Of a stretch of 64,000 nucleotides of DNA, positions 8,302 through 16,384 are shown piece after piece. The position numbers and the translations under genes are program-made. Under the pieces are notes generated by a model. That model searched no databases. It was not told the DNA's origin and was given only the letters and a program-made list of their open reading frames with translations. The first letter of the stretch is position 1. Every line of letters starts with the position of its first letter. This stretch comes from Pedobacter kyungheensis. GTDB lineage: Bacteria > Bacteroidota > Bacteroidia > Sphingobacteriales > Sphingobacteriaceae. The stretch is from NCBI RefSeq assembly GCF_000812965.1, contig NZ_JSYN01000003.1, forward strand, positions 124,001-188,000, read 5' to 3'.

Positions 8302-9034
8302 AAATTTCTTTTAGTTTGGCGCTTTCCTCCATCGAAGAAGCGCGTTGTATACTCAATACCGCATTCCCACGGTTAAAACTTTTCAGATCTGTGTAATTCA
8401 CGTCCATCTTTTCCGATGCCTTGGATATGATTTCCAGTCGCTCGGCATCGCTCATCTGCGTTTTGAAGGAATTCACGACCAATAATAACTGGTCAATGTT
8501 TTTGATGCTTTCATCCAGAATCCCTGAATACACCTTTTGCATATAATCCAGTTCGGAAGGCTCAAAGTGTTTGTCCTGCCGGAACAGGTTCCAGGCCCAT
8601 TTGTATTCATCCACGATCGCCACCTGCTTTGCCGTCAGGTCCTTTACTTTTTTATAATAGGCAATGGCCGATTTAATTTTCCAGAGCTCCTCGTAATACT
8701 CGCGGTAGAGTTCCTTCTGCCGCTGCGTCCAGTCCGCGATCTCGGTCAGCTTTAGTTTGGAAAGCTGGTTTTCCAGCACCTTCTGCGCATTCTGCAGCCA
8801 GATCGTTTCATTCTGCAGTCGCTGGATTTTCAGGTCCACCGCCTTGATCACCTTTTTTACCCCTGCCTTGATCACTTCCAGCACCGCGATCTGTGCATCA
8901 GCCCCCTTGGGCAGCCCCACGATCAGCGTCACCGTACTCAGCGGCAGGATTACCATATATTGTTTCATCTTATCCCTGATTTTAGTCCATACTTTTCCCA
9001 TCCGGTCCGTAAACCGGTTCAATAGATTTTCCAT
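8285..9034 (-). CDS. Conjugal transfer protein TraI-like, first paralogue
   Basis: 249 residues: N-terminal hydrophobic segment (MVILPLSTVTLIVGLPKGAD), a long coiled coil rich in Gln/Lys (LKIQRLQNETIWLQNAQKVL...), then VDEYKWAWNLFRQDKHFEPS and MSDAERLEIISKASEKMDVN. This coiled-coil form is the one usually called TraI in Sphingobacteriaceae elements. The helical C-terminal half parallels the two genes that follow, but it has the longest coiled coil of the three. It is first of the trio, after a gap of about 115 bp behind the small lipoprotein gene. Confidence 0.75.
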   Translation of the reverse strand: MENLLNRFTDRMGKVWTKIRDKMKQYMVILPLSTVTLIVGLPKGADAQIAVLEVIKAGVKKVIKAVDLKIQRLQNETIWLQNAQKVLENQLSKLKLTEIADWTQRQKELYREYYEELWKIKSAIAYYKKVKDLTAKQVAIVDEYKWAWNLFRQDKHFEPSELDYMQKVYSGILDESIKNIDQLLLVVNSFKTQMSDAERLEIISKASEKMDVNYTDLKSFNRGNAVLSIQRASSMEESAKLKEIYGIEK

Positions 9035-9149
9035 AAGTGAATTGATTTTAGCTTTTTGTTATTGTGCTACAGGTGTTTTGCACTTTTGCCCGGATTTAAA
9101 AAGCTGTTATACTATATATATGTACCTTGACAAATATGCCTGGCGCCTG

Positions 9150-9536
9150 TTAATTGCCACCGGCAATCTTCCTATACTCACGCGTTCCCAGTAGCAGCAC
9201 ACCTGAATCGGGATAAAAGCTGATGATCTTGGAATTTTTCGGGACCTGGATCGATCCACTTTCCCCATCCCAGATCCCCAGCCACTTCTCGGCGGCATGT
9301 TCCAGGCGCCCCGGTTTTCCATCTCCGATCCGCCTAAAGCCTGTCTTCCTGATAATCGGATAGCTATCCTTGATTTCATTAAACTCCCCGATGATCAGCG
9401 TGTCCGAAGATTCACTGTATTCCCCCCTGGCATAATCGATGTAGGTGCCCGGGATAAAAGATTGCAGGTCTTTGGATCCTTTACACGACCATAAAGCGGC
9501 CAGACAAAGTGATAAAAAAAGCATTTTAGTTTTCAT
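9150..9536 (-). CDS. Small lipoprotein of the tra operon
   Basis: 128 residues starting MKTKMLFLSLCLAALWSCKG: a lipoprotein signal with a lipobox ending at Cys18 followed by KGSKD. The mature part is beta-rich (GTYIDYARGEYSESSDTLII, then WLGIWDGESGSIQVPKNSK). Small lipoproteins in this position are common in Bacteroidota transfer operons and are thought to be anchored in the outer membrane; some are proposed to guard the host envelope or exclude second copies, but nothing here proves that. Its leader contains a long degenerate repeat. Confidence 0.7.
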   Translation of the reverse strand: MKTKMLFLSLCLAALWSCKGSKDLQSFIPGTYIDYARGEYSESSDTLIIGEFNEIKDSYPIIRKTGFRRIGDGKPGRLEHAAEKWLGIWDGESGSIQVPKNSKIISFYPDSGVLLLGTREYRKIAGGN

Positions 9537-9540
9537 GGTA

Positions 9541-9650
9541 TTTGGTTTTGGTTAGATTGATTGATGTATTGTTAGATTGAGTTATTGTTATATTGTTGAA
9601 TTGTTGGATTGTTGGATTGACTTATGGTTATATTGTTGGATGGTTAAGGC
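9541..9650. repeat. Degenerate short tandem repeats in the leader of the lipoprotein gene
   Basis: The plus strand reads as many variations of ATTGTTGGATTG / ATTGTTATATTG, with units of about 8-9 bases; on the transcribed (minus) strand it is a CAACAATC-rich leader ending just before the ATG at 9536. Such repeats can vary in copy number. It fills the gap between traG and the lipoprotein gene. Confidence 0.7.
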
Positions 9651-9681
9651 AAATACAGGATAAAGAGCCTCCAGCCTATCT

Positions 9682-12150
9682 CTATCCCGGCTTCGCCCTT
9701 GCCCTCATCTCTGCTGCCAGTACCGAAATCCCCTTCTGGATGCTGCCGTAACGCGCGGCATATTCCTGCACGAGTATCTTTTCCCGTTCTTCGGTAGTAT
9801 AGGCGAGGTATTCTTCAACGCTTACCTCCGTCCGGTACACCTTGCTCATCTGTCCGCCCAGCGAGATGAAAATCTCCTTGTATTTCAGTTTGGGATCATT
9901 TGCCTTGTTCATCGATAGTACGAGCGCTTTTTCTTTATCGGTCAGCCCCAAAAGTTCCTGGATCTGGTCAAATTTGTTCTGGTATTTACTCTGGTCCAGC
10001 AATATCTTACAGTCCGCATTATTGATAATCGCCTGCTTAACAATGGGTGAAGAAATCACATCCTCAATTTCCTGCGTTACCACGATCGGCTCGCCAAAGA
10101 ACTTGCGCATCGTTTTAAACAGGTAGCGGATATATTCCGCCATGCCTTCCTTTGCTATCGCTTTCCAGCATTCTTCGATCAGTACCACTTTTCTGATCCC
10201 TTTCAGTTTTCTCATTTTCGAAATCACCATTTCCATGATGATCAGCGTGACCACAGGAAAAAGTATCGGGTGGTCTTTCACATTATCCAGCTCAAAAACA
10301 ATAAATCTTTCGGATAACATGTCCAGGTTTTCCGAGGCATTAAGCAGGTAATCAAACTCCCCTCCACGGTAATAAGGGTTCAGGACATACAGGAAATTAC
10401 CCACATCAAAGTCCTTTTCCTTTACCTTTCCATCTGCAAGCACCTGCATATATTCCGACATTAAAAACTCATAAAAGGAATTAAAGCAGGGAAAAATATC
10501 AGCCCTTGCCTCTAAATGCTCATAATAAAGTTTAAGTGCATTGGATATCGCTACGTATTCCGACCTGCGGTAATGCTCATCGTCTTTCTTCCATAAAGCC
10601 AGAAGCAAAGTCTTGATGCTCTCCTTCTTCTCGGTATCCATCTGGTCCCCATCCGAAAGATAAAAGGGATTGAATCTGATTGGATCCTCTTCGCTATAGG
10701 TAAAATAATATCCCCCGACCAGCTCGCACAATCCCTTATAACTGTGCCCGATATCCACCAGTATACAGTGCGCCCCTTGTTCATAATAACTTCTCATCAT
10801 GTGGTTTACCGCAAAGGATTTCCCTGATCCCGATGGCCCGATCAAAAGTTTCGCCCTATTGGTGATCAGTCCCCGCTCCCAGGGCTCATCACTGATATCC
10901 ACGTGCACCGGTTTGCCCGTCAACCTGTCCCCCATCCTAATCCCGAATGGGCTTAATGAACTCTGGTAAGCGGTTTCCAGGTTAAAAAAGCAAGCCGCCT
11001 GCTCTAAAAAAGTATCAAAGCAATCGTTCATCGGAAAGTCCGCTGCATTTCCCGGCACCCCTGCCCAGAATACCTGCGCCTGCCCGTCAGTCTCCCTTTT
11101 TGCTGAAGCATCCAGCCCGGCCATTGCTGATCCCACCAGGTTCTTCAGATCCAGCGACTTCGCGCGGTCCGAAGACCAGGCCAGCACATTAAAGTGCGCT
11201 TTTACAGGTAGCCGCTGCGAGGCTACCGCTTCATTCAAAAAATCATTTACCGCATCCCTTGACAGTGCATTTTCACGCGAATAAGCCGACAGCGACTGCA
11301 AACGCAGTTTCTTGGCCTCCAGTTTTTTAAGCACCTTATCCCTATCCCCTATAAAAATATACTGGTTTAAGATATGGTTGCAGGATAACAGCGATCCCAG
11401 CGGGCTTGCAAAACCGATAGAAAACTTACTCCGATCCGAACTGTATTTATCATAATTGATCCGGGGGCCGCACATTGCCGGCAGGTCCTCCACATCCGAA
11501 AGCGTATAAAGCTCGCATCGTTTATCCCCAACCCTGATTTCATCCCGCAGGTGGATATCTGAAATCAGCGGCATTTCCTCCTTCCCCAATAAAAAGCAGT
11601 AACGTTCGATCAGTCCCGGCTTATTTGCTGTTCCCGCCAATTCATCGTCCAAAAGCCTGACCAATGACACAAAACCGCTGTCCGATAAAATCCTAACGAA
11701 CTGCCCCACGTAATCCAGAAAGGAAGAAAACAACCCCTCATCCACCGTCTGTTCCGGGACAATCCGCCTGCGCAGGATATTGCTGTAAGCAGAGTTGGAG
11801 AGTTTCCTCCCCGCAGGCTTTGCGGTCAGCATCACATAACACTCATGCTCCAGGAATTCCCGCTCATTGAAAAAACGCTCCGATGCCCCCGATAAAAAAC
11901 TATGTTCAACCGAAAAATCAGCCTTAAACCTGCTTTCCAGAAACCAATCCTGTTTATGCAACACTGTTCCGATAGGCAATACCCTGATCGCCTTTACCCA
12001 GGCCTGGTGGTAGCTTTCATAATCCCTTTCCGATAACGTAAAGATTTCGGGCAACCCCAGCTTAAACACCACTGTCAGGTCCCCCTGCATCGACTGGATA
12101 CAGTCATGCTCCACTTTATATATCGGAAATATGTCCTTAGCCTCTATCAT
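9682..12150 (-). CDS. traG: Conjugation ATPase TraG (VirB4 family)
   Basis: 822 residues. The N-terminal half holds the TraG-N/VirB4 domain (YKVEHDCIQSMQGDLTVVFK); the C-terminal half has Walker A LLIGPSGSGKSFAVNHMM (about residue 440), ILVDIGHSYKGLCELVGGYY and Walker B KVVLIEECWKAI, then VVTQEIEDVI and the usual end near VYRTEVS. This is the full-length ATPase that powers pilus assembly and transfer. The start codon at 12150 overlaps the traF stop by 4 bp, so the two are coupled. No lesion is seen. Confidence 0.93.
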   Translation of the reverse strand: MIEAKDIFPIYKVEHDCIQSMQGDLTVVFKLGLPEIFTLSERDYESYHQAWVKAIRVLPIGTVLHKQDWFLESRFKADFSVEHSFLSGASERFFNEREFLEHECYVMLTAKPAGRKLSNSAYSNILRRRIVPEQTVDEGLFSSFLDYVGQFVRILSDSGFVSLVRLLDDELAGTANKPGLIERYCFLLGKEEMPLISDIHLRDEIRVGDKRCELYTLSDVEDLPAMCGPRINYDKYSSDRSKFSIGFASPLGSLLSCNHILNQYIFIGDRDKVLKKLEAKKLRLQSLSAYSRENALSRDAVNDFLNEAVASQRLPVKAHFNVLAWSSDRAKSLDLKNLVGSAMAGLDASAKRETDGQAQVFWAGVPGNAADFPMNDCFDTFLEQAACFFNLETAYQSSLSPFGIRMGDRLTGKPVHVDISDEPWERGLITNRAKLLIGPSGSGKSFAVNHMMRSYYEQGAHCILVDIGHSYKGLCELVGGYYFTYSEEDPIRFNPFYLSDGDQMDTEKKESIKTLLLALWKKDDEHYRRSEYVAISNALKLYYEHLEARADIFPCFNSFYEFLMSEYMQVLADGKVKEKDFDVGNFLYVLNPYYRGGEFDYLLNASENLDMLSERFIVFELDNVKDHPILFPVVTLIIMEMVISKMRKLKGIRKVVLIEECWKAIAKEGMAEYIRYLFKTMRKFFGEPIVVTQEIEDVISSPIVKQAIINNADCKILLDQSKYQNKFDQIQELLGLTDKEKALVLSMNKANDPKLKYKEIFISLGGQMSKVYRTEVSVEEYLAYTTEEREKILVQEYAARYGSIQKGISVLAAEMRARAKPG

Positions 12151-12473
12151 AACCTCACATTTTTTAACCGTGTAAATAAGCGGCGGGAACGGAATACCAG
12201 GTACTTTGGCAGACCACGTTTGGCCAGAAACTTTAACAGCCCATGCTCCCCGAATTTTGCGCTCATGTGAAAAACCACAACAAAAAGGCCACCTCCCAAA
12301 ACACCTACCATTACCATCAAAAACACCAGTGGCACACCTGAAACATAGCCAATAGCAAACCCGATCAGCATCAGCACCAGCCCCAAAGCGAGATAAGCGA
12401 TGTACTGCGCTTTTAGCCCCTTGAAGACAATCGGCCTGCCAACGCCCTTATTGATATGATATATAGTGGCCAT
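12147..12473 (-). CDS. traF: Conjugation protein TraF (DUF4133, VirB3-like)
   Basis: I use the ATG at 12473 (MATIYHINKGVGRPIVFKGL), which directly follows the traE stop; the longer frame to 12530 is inside traE. The 108-residue protein has two adjacent membrane spans (YIAYLALGLVLMLIGFAIGY and LVFLMVMVGVLGGGLFVVVF) and a basic C-terminus. INKGVGRP and KGLKAQYI are family hallmarks of DUF4133/TraF, the VirB3-like partner of the VirB4 ATPase. It overlaps traG by 4 bp. Confidence 0.9.
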   Translation of the reverse strand: MATIYHINKGVGRPIVFKGLKAQYIAYLALGLVLMLIGFAIGYVSGVPLVFLMVMVGVLGGGLFVVVFHMSAKFGEHGLLKFLAKRGLPKYLVFRSRRLFTRLKNVRL

Positions 12474-12475
12474 TA

Positions 12476-12820
12476 CTAGATCCCGAAAAATGATTTTAAA
12501 ACAGTGGCCACAATCACCAGGAAAACACAAGACCCAAACCAGGCAGAGGCCACCTTTGAAGTATCCGGTTCACCCGCGTTCCACTTATTAAAGACCTTCA
12601 CGGCGCCTATGATACCCATAACTGCACCGATGGCATACATCAGGTCACAGCCCGTATCGAAATATCCCACCACCTTATCGGTAGCTTCCTGAATCCCCGC
12701 ATTCCCATCCTGCGAAAACACAGGTAGCGCAGCGATAAACTGGAACCAACAAAAGATATAAACCACTAATAAAAATTTGGCACAAAGCACGCTTCGAGGG
12801 CTGTTGAATTGATTTTTCAT
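12476..12820 (-). CDS. traE: Conjugation pilin-like protein TraE (DUF4134, VirB2-like)
   Basis: 114 residues with an N-terminal signal (FLLVVYIFCWFQFIAALPVF), then GIQEATDKVVGYFDTGCDLM and two membrane spans, including MYAIGAVMGIIGAVKVFNKW and CVFLVIVATVLKSFFGI. This matches the DUF4134/TraE family, the small hydrophobic VirB2-like subunit of the mating structure. It lies upstream of traF by 2 bp and 68 bp downstream of the first operon gene. Confidence 0.88.
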   Translation of the reverse strand: MKNQFNSPRSVLCAKFLLVVYIFCWFQFIAALPVFSQDGNAGIQEATDKVVGYFDTGCDLMYAIGAVMGIIGAVKVFNKWNAGEPDTSKVASAWFGSCVFLVIVATVLKSFFGI

Positions 12821-12888
12821 AAAAAACAGATAATGGATAAATAGATTGAAGTAAGGTAGAATAATAACTTGCTCAGATCACCCAAAGG

Positions 12889-13413
12889 CTAATACCACAG
12901 GTTCTCCAGTTCTTCCGGCGAAAGGTGGAAAGCAGCATGATCAGAGATATATTCATTGATCCGCCTGATCCTGGGATGCGAGGCCATGCCCGGATACTGC
13001 TCCTTCACCACCTTCATCAGCTCAAAAAAATCACGCTTATTGCTATCTTCCTTCGCCAGAACCAAAAACACATTTTTGATCTCCTCCAGCAGGTCCGGCA
13101 CCAGCCCCTGCTGTCCCTCGATATCCCTTTCATCCAGATCCACAAAACCGATATCCTCCATGCCCACGCTGCTCATCCCCTCAGGTAGTCTCGCTTTGCC
13201 CATCAGGTCATCAGCTACTGCGCTACCCGAAGCGGTAACACTACCACTTCCCTTTCCAGGGACAGATGAATCTAACACCCCCTTAAAACTTGCCACCCCC
13301 AAAGGCCCCATTTTTTTTCTGAGATTAAAAAATATTAGGACACCACCATACCAGAGCAGTCCAAGTACCAGCAGTACCGCTAAAAACTGAAGTGTAGAAA
13401 AACCATGCAACAT
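12889..13413 (-). CDS. First gene of the tra operon: membrane-anchored protein of unknown function
   Basis: From the ATG at 13413 (MLHGFSTLQFLAVLLVLGLL) the product is 174 residues with one N-terminal membrane span and a cytoplasmic or periplasmic acidic domain ending SDHAAFHLSPEELENLWY. An upstream start at 13473 is possible but adds residues with no coding look (ALSNPGTMGCRG). Proteins of this shape stand at the head of many Bacteroidota tra operons, some labelled TraD or TraC-like, but I cannot assign one. The 22-bp palindromic element shared with the mob side lies 75-96 bp upstream of this start. Confidence 0.65.
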   Translation of the reverse strand: MLHGFSTLQFLAVLLVLGLLWYGGVLIFFNLRKKMGPLGVASFKGVLDSSVPGKGSGSVTASGSAVADDLMGKARLPEGMSSVGMEDIGFVDLDERDIEGQQGLVPDLLEEIKNVFLVLAKEDSNKRDFFELMKVVKEQYPGMASHPRIRRINEYISDHAAFHLSPEELENLWY

Positions 13414-13487
13414 AACCTTCACTTTTCCCCGGCACCCCATTGTACCGGGATTTGATAAAGCAAAGTTGCGCATGCATCAAATCTTCC

Positions 13488-13509
13488 TATCCAATATTGG
13501 ATAGATTGG
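13488..13509 (-). promoter_or_regulatory. Palindromic operator candidate upstream of the tra operon
   Basis: The plus strand reads TATCCAATATTGGATA followed by GATTGG. TATCCAATATTGGATA is a perfect 16-bp palindrome. The same element with one base changed (21 of 22 identical) lies at 41600-41621, upstream of the first minus-strand gene of the mob side, in the same orientation. Its distance from the start codon (75-96 bp) suits a transcription-factor site near the promoter. Confidence 0.7.
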
Positions 13510-13676
13510 ATTTTAAACCTGCTTAAACAAGTCCTTTAAGCGGGCTGGCAACTGGTGATACGGCCTCCTCAGAATTATATAGCTTTGTGTAATCTTTACT
13601 GGGTTTATAAGAATGCTTTGTACATCTTATTTTTTCAATTTTTAAATGAGATATTTGCAGCCCGATCATTCGAATT

Positions 13677-14948
13677 ATGGCCTCAAAATATTCCCGGATA
13701 AAACGTGCACTTGCCTACCTAAAAGATTTTCTAACCAGCAATCTGGACGAGTACCATGATGCTGCTTCCAATTTAACCCCGAGCGAAAGCGGGATAGCTT
13801 TTCTCTTTGACGGCGACGTATATGCTTTAATGGCAAACCTGGAAGAAACATTGTATAATGATATTTATCCAAAATTATTAGATGATAACCAAGCTCCCGA
13901 TGTAGAAATCCTGGAGATTATTACCACACTGATCAAACAACTGGAAGATTCCAAACAGCTATTTAGGTCTATTGAGGAAGAGGAAGGTGGCATATTGAAT
14001 GTCTCTGTTGCTTTAGCGCAAAAGCTGGCCATCCGTGCCTTGCATCAGTTGCAGGAAACATTGGAGCTGGCCGAAGAAGATAAAAAATTGGGGATCACCG
14101 CACACCGTTCAACAAATAATTCGCAATATCAGATCGCAATTGTTACCGCTACCCTGGAAGAATTTGATGCTGTAAAAGAACTTATGACAGATTGTGAAAA
14201 ACTTCATGGTGGCGACAATGATGCTAGTGTTTACTATGCCGGTTTCTTTAAAGACGATCACAAGTCCCTATCTGTTATTCTTGCCAGAGGATTTCATCAG
14301 GGCATAGCCGGCGCTTCAACTATTGCATGCAAACTGACCTGGAAGTACCAACCAAAATACATCTTTATGCTTGGACATGCTGCTGGCAGCCGAAAAAGTA
14401 TGTATAAGCCTAATCTCGGGGACATTATGATCGCATCGAGTTCAGTTGATTACCACCAGGTAGTATACAAAATGCAAAAGGGTGCAGATGGCGAGCTTGA
14501 GCAGGTTGAATCTGATCGAAAGATGGAAATCCCAGCAGATCCAACACTTGTACGAAGCATTGAAGCCTTTGCTCAAAAGGATATATTAACAGACATTCAG
14601 GCTGGCTATCCCCACGCCAACTTGTTTGAGCCATTAAGGGCCATCCCAGGAAAAATAATCACAGGTGGTGCACTGATGCGCTCCGATGAGCTTTTTGAAA
14701 AGCTTACCAACGAGAATGCGGGAACAATTGGCCTGGACATGGAAACCTATGGGGTTTATTATGCAGCTGAACATACAATGTTCGAAGAAAAACCCCTTTT
14801 CATTTCACTTAAATCGGTATCTGATTTTGGAGGTAAAGGCACTGAAATCACCAAAGCACAGAAAGCAGTAAAAACAAAATATGCAACCTATACCAGCGCG
14901 CAATTTTTCTACCGGTATAGTTTAGCCTGTTTACCATTAACGACATAG
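13677..14948 (+). CDS. Nucleoside phosphorylase / MTA-SAH nucleosidase-like protein with N-terminal extension
   Basis: 423 residues. From about residue 153 it follows the PNP/MTAN fold: YQIAIVTATLEEFDAVKELM, then PKYIFMLGHAAGSRKSM, NLGDIMIASSSVDYHQVVYK and GTIGLDMETYGVYYAAEH, where D-M-E is the nucleoside-binding motif, and late SLKSVSDFGGKG with the catalytic-type Asp. Residues 1-150 are a separate helical domain of unknown type. Stand-alone family members cleave purine nucleosides; fused members in mobile islands have been linked by comparative genomics to conflict systems, where they may act on nucleotides. Convergent with the PIN toxin gene; no partner gene on its strand. Defence role is inference. 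Confidence 0.7.
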   Translation: MASKYSRIKRALAYLKDFLTSNLDEYHDAASNLTPSESGIAFLFDGDVYALMANLEETLYNDIYPKLLDDNQAPDVEILEIITTLIKQLEDSKQLFRSIEEEEGGILNVSVALAQKLAIRALHQLQETLELAEEDKKLGITAHRSTNNSQYQIAIVTATLEEFDAVKELMTDCEKLHGGDNDASVYYAGFFKDDHKSLSVILARGFHQGIAGASTIACKLTWKYQPKYIFMLGHAAGSRKSMYKPNLGDIMIASSSVDYHQVVYKMQKGADGELEQVESDRKMEIPADPTLVRSIEAFAQKDILTDIQAGYPHANLFEPLRAIPGKIITGGALMRSDELFEKLTNENAGTIGLDMETYGVYYAAEHTMFEEKPLFISLKSVSDFGGKGTEITKAQKAVKTKYATYTSAQFFYRYSLACLPLTT

Positions 14949-14981
14949 CAAAACAAAGCCTAAATATTGATGCTAGGTCAG

Positions 14982-15001
14982 CCATCTTTCGAAAAAGATG
15001 G
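14982..15001. terminator. Terminator-like hairpin between convergent genes
   Basis: CCATCTTT and AAAGATGG pair around a CGAA loop between the ends of the phosphorylase-like gene and the PIN gene. A short A/T-rich stretch follows on the plus strand, so it could serve either gene. Confidence 0.5.
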
Positions 15002-15013
15002 TAAAAGGAAATT

Positions 15014-15577
15014 TTACAATAATGCATGTAGATAATTTGCAGTATCGGTAAGGCCATTCCTGCGCAGGCTTTCCAGCACCTGGTATTCATCCATTGCAGG
15101 ATTCTTCCTGTTTAGTACCATTTCCCGGAATGCCTTTATCGCCTGCCCCTGGTTCAGATCGATAATGTCGGTAAGAAAATCATCGGCACTTTTGGCCTTC
15201 AGGCCGAAAGTGTCCAGATATTCTTCTGGAAAATCCTTCAGGTTATTGGTAACGATCACATTGGCGTTGGTTTTGATTGCTGCTGCTACCACATGACGGT
15301 CATCCTCATCGGGCAGTTCGAGCTGCAAAATCAGCCCCTCATAATTGCCCACCATGGCATCCGGAAAAGCCTGGTTTGCCTTTTGAACCCGTTTTTCAGC
15401 CTCCTTTTCTTCCACGCCATGCCTAAGCATCACCTCTTTCCACTCACCGAAAATATTGGCACTCCACTTTGGGGTATAAAGGTCATAATATGCAAACCAG
15501 AAAAGCAGGTCGCGTATAATTACCGGATAGATGACATTGGTATCCAGTACAGCCTTAAACCGGACACTATGAATCAT
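15014..15577 (-). CDS. PIN-domain toxin (VapC-like RNase)
   Basis: The product has the PIN layout: VRFKAVLDTNVIYPVIIRDL with the first catalytic Asp, then FGEWKEVMLRHG, LPDEDDRHVVAAAIKTNANV with the central acidic cluster, and VIVTNNLKDFPEEYL with the last Asp. These acidic residues bind metal for RNA cleavage. I use the ATG at 15577; one at 15595 is possible. Its start overlaps the end of the upstream HTH gene by 11 bp or more, the normal coupling of a toxin with its antitoxin. It is longer than classic VapC (about 187 residues), with a C-terminal helical extension. Confidence 0.8.
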   Translation of the reverse strand: MIHSVRFKAVLDTNVIYPVIIRDLLFWFAYYDLYTPKWSANIFGEWKEVMLRHGVEEKEAEKRVQKANQAFPDAMVGNYEGLILQLELPDEDDRHVVAAAIKTNANVIVTNNLKDFPEEYLDTFGLKAKSADDFLTDIIDLNQGQAIKAFREMVLNRKNPAMDEYQVLESLRRNGLTDTANYLHALL

Positions 15578-16022
15578 ACAATCCAAGCTCTTCATCGAAA
15601 CCCATAATCTCGATAATATTCTTTTTCTGCTGGTCCTTCATCTTCTGTCTGTAGGACACAACATCTTCAAACTTTATTCTCCGATGCTTGCCAACCTTCA
15701 CAAAATCGATGGCTCCCTCTTCCAATAACTTCACCAGATATGGCCTTGAACAGCCGAGTATTTCGGCTGCCTTTTGCGTAGTTACCTCAGTTGCCAAGGG
15801 AACGATAGAAACAGGTTTACCCTCTCCCATAGCCTTTAGGATATCCCCAAGAAATGCAAGGGCCCTAAAGGGAATCTTGATCCGCTCACCGGTTTCCTCT
15901 ATCTCAATTTCCGTCTGCTCACTATGGATGCCGGAAAGAATTGAAGAAAAAGCAGGTAAGGACGCTATAGCCATCATCTGTTCCGATTTGGAAGGACGAC
16001 GCATCTGATCAATCGTATTCAT
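15567..16022 (-). CDS. HTH antitoxin paired with the PIN toxin
   Basis: From the ATG at 16022 (MNTIDQMRRPSKSEQMMAIA) the protein is 151 residues. It contains an excisionase/MerR-type helix-turn-helix, TTQKAAEILGCSRPYLVKLL, followed by the wing IDFVKVGKHRRIKFEDVVSY, and a C-terminal tail that would neutralise the toxin. This HTH plus PIN arrangement is a known toxin-antitoxin type, with the antitoxin gene first. The frame is open further upstream to 16151, but that part encodes only Leu/Phe/Val from a low-complexity tract and I do not count it as coding. Confidence 0.78.
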   Translation of the reverse strand: MNTIDQMRRPSKSEQMMAIASLPAFSSILSGIHSEQTEIEIEETGERIKIPFRALAFLGDILKAMGEGKPVSIVPLATEVTTQKAAEILGCSRPYLVKLLEEGAIDFVKVGKHRRIKFEDVVSYRQKMKDQQKKNIIEIMGFDEELGLYDS

Positions 16023-16175
16023 ATCTATCATAACAACAAAATTAAACGAAATAAACGAAATAAACGAAACAAACAAAATAAAAGAAACAAACAACAGGAG
16101 TAAAAGAACTAACAGAACAACTAACAGAAACAACACAAACAGCAGAAACAACAGAAGAACAAACAGAAAAAAGAA
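16023..16175. repeat. Low-complexity purine-rich tract upstream of the TA pair
   Basis: The plus strand is a run of AAC/AAA/ACG-rich short repeats; a 9-base unit (AAATAAACG-like) recurs three times near 16045-16075. On the antitoxin's coding strand it reads TTTATTTCG repeatedly and keeps an open frame joined to the antitoxin. It covers the probable promoter and leader, so copy-number changes could alter expression. Confidence 0.7.
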
Positions 16176-16384
16176 AAAATAGAAATTGCCACATAAACAA
16201 AAATCGGAAATCCTACAATTGGAATAAACAAATTATGTTTAACCTGGTTTACTTCACTATCAAATAATTTCAAAGAACAATATGCCTTTATACATCAAGC
16301 ATCAACTTTTCAGGCAAAATCAAAATAATTCTGCGCCAAGCAGGAACCACCTCAGAACGCAGTGGTCCCTCCGTTAGCCACTCC

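Noticed and set aside
16023..16151. N-terminal Leu/Phe/Val extension of the antitoxin
   Set aside because: It is only the translation of a short-unit repeat; the ATG at 16022 gives a normal HTH protein.
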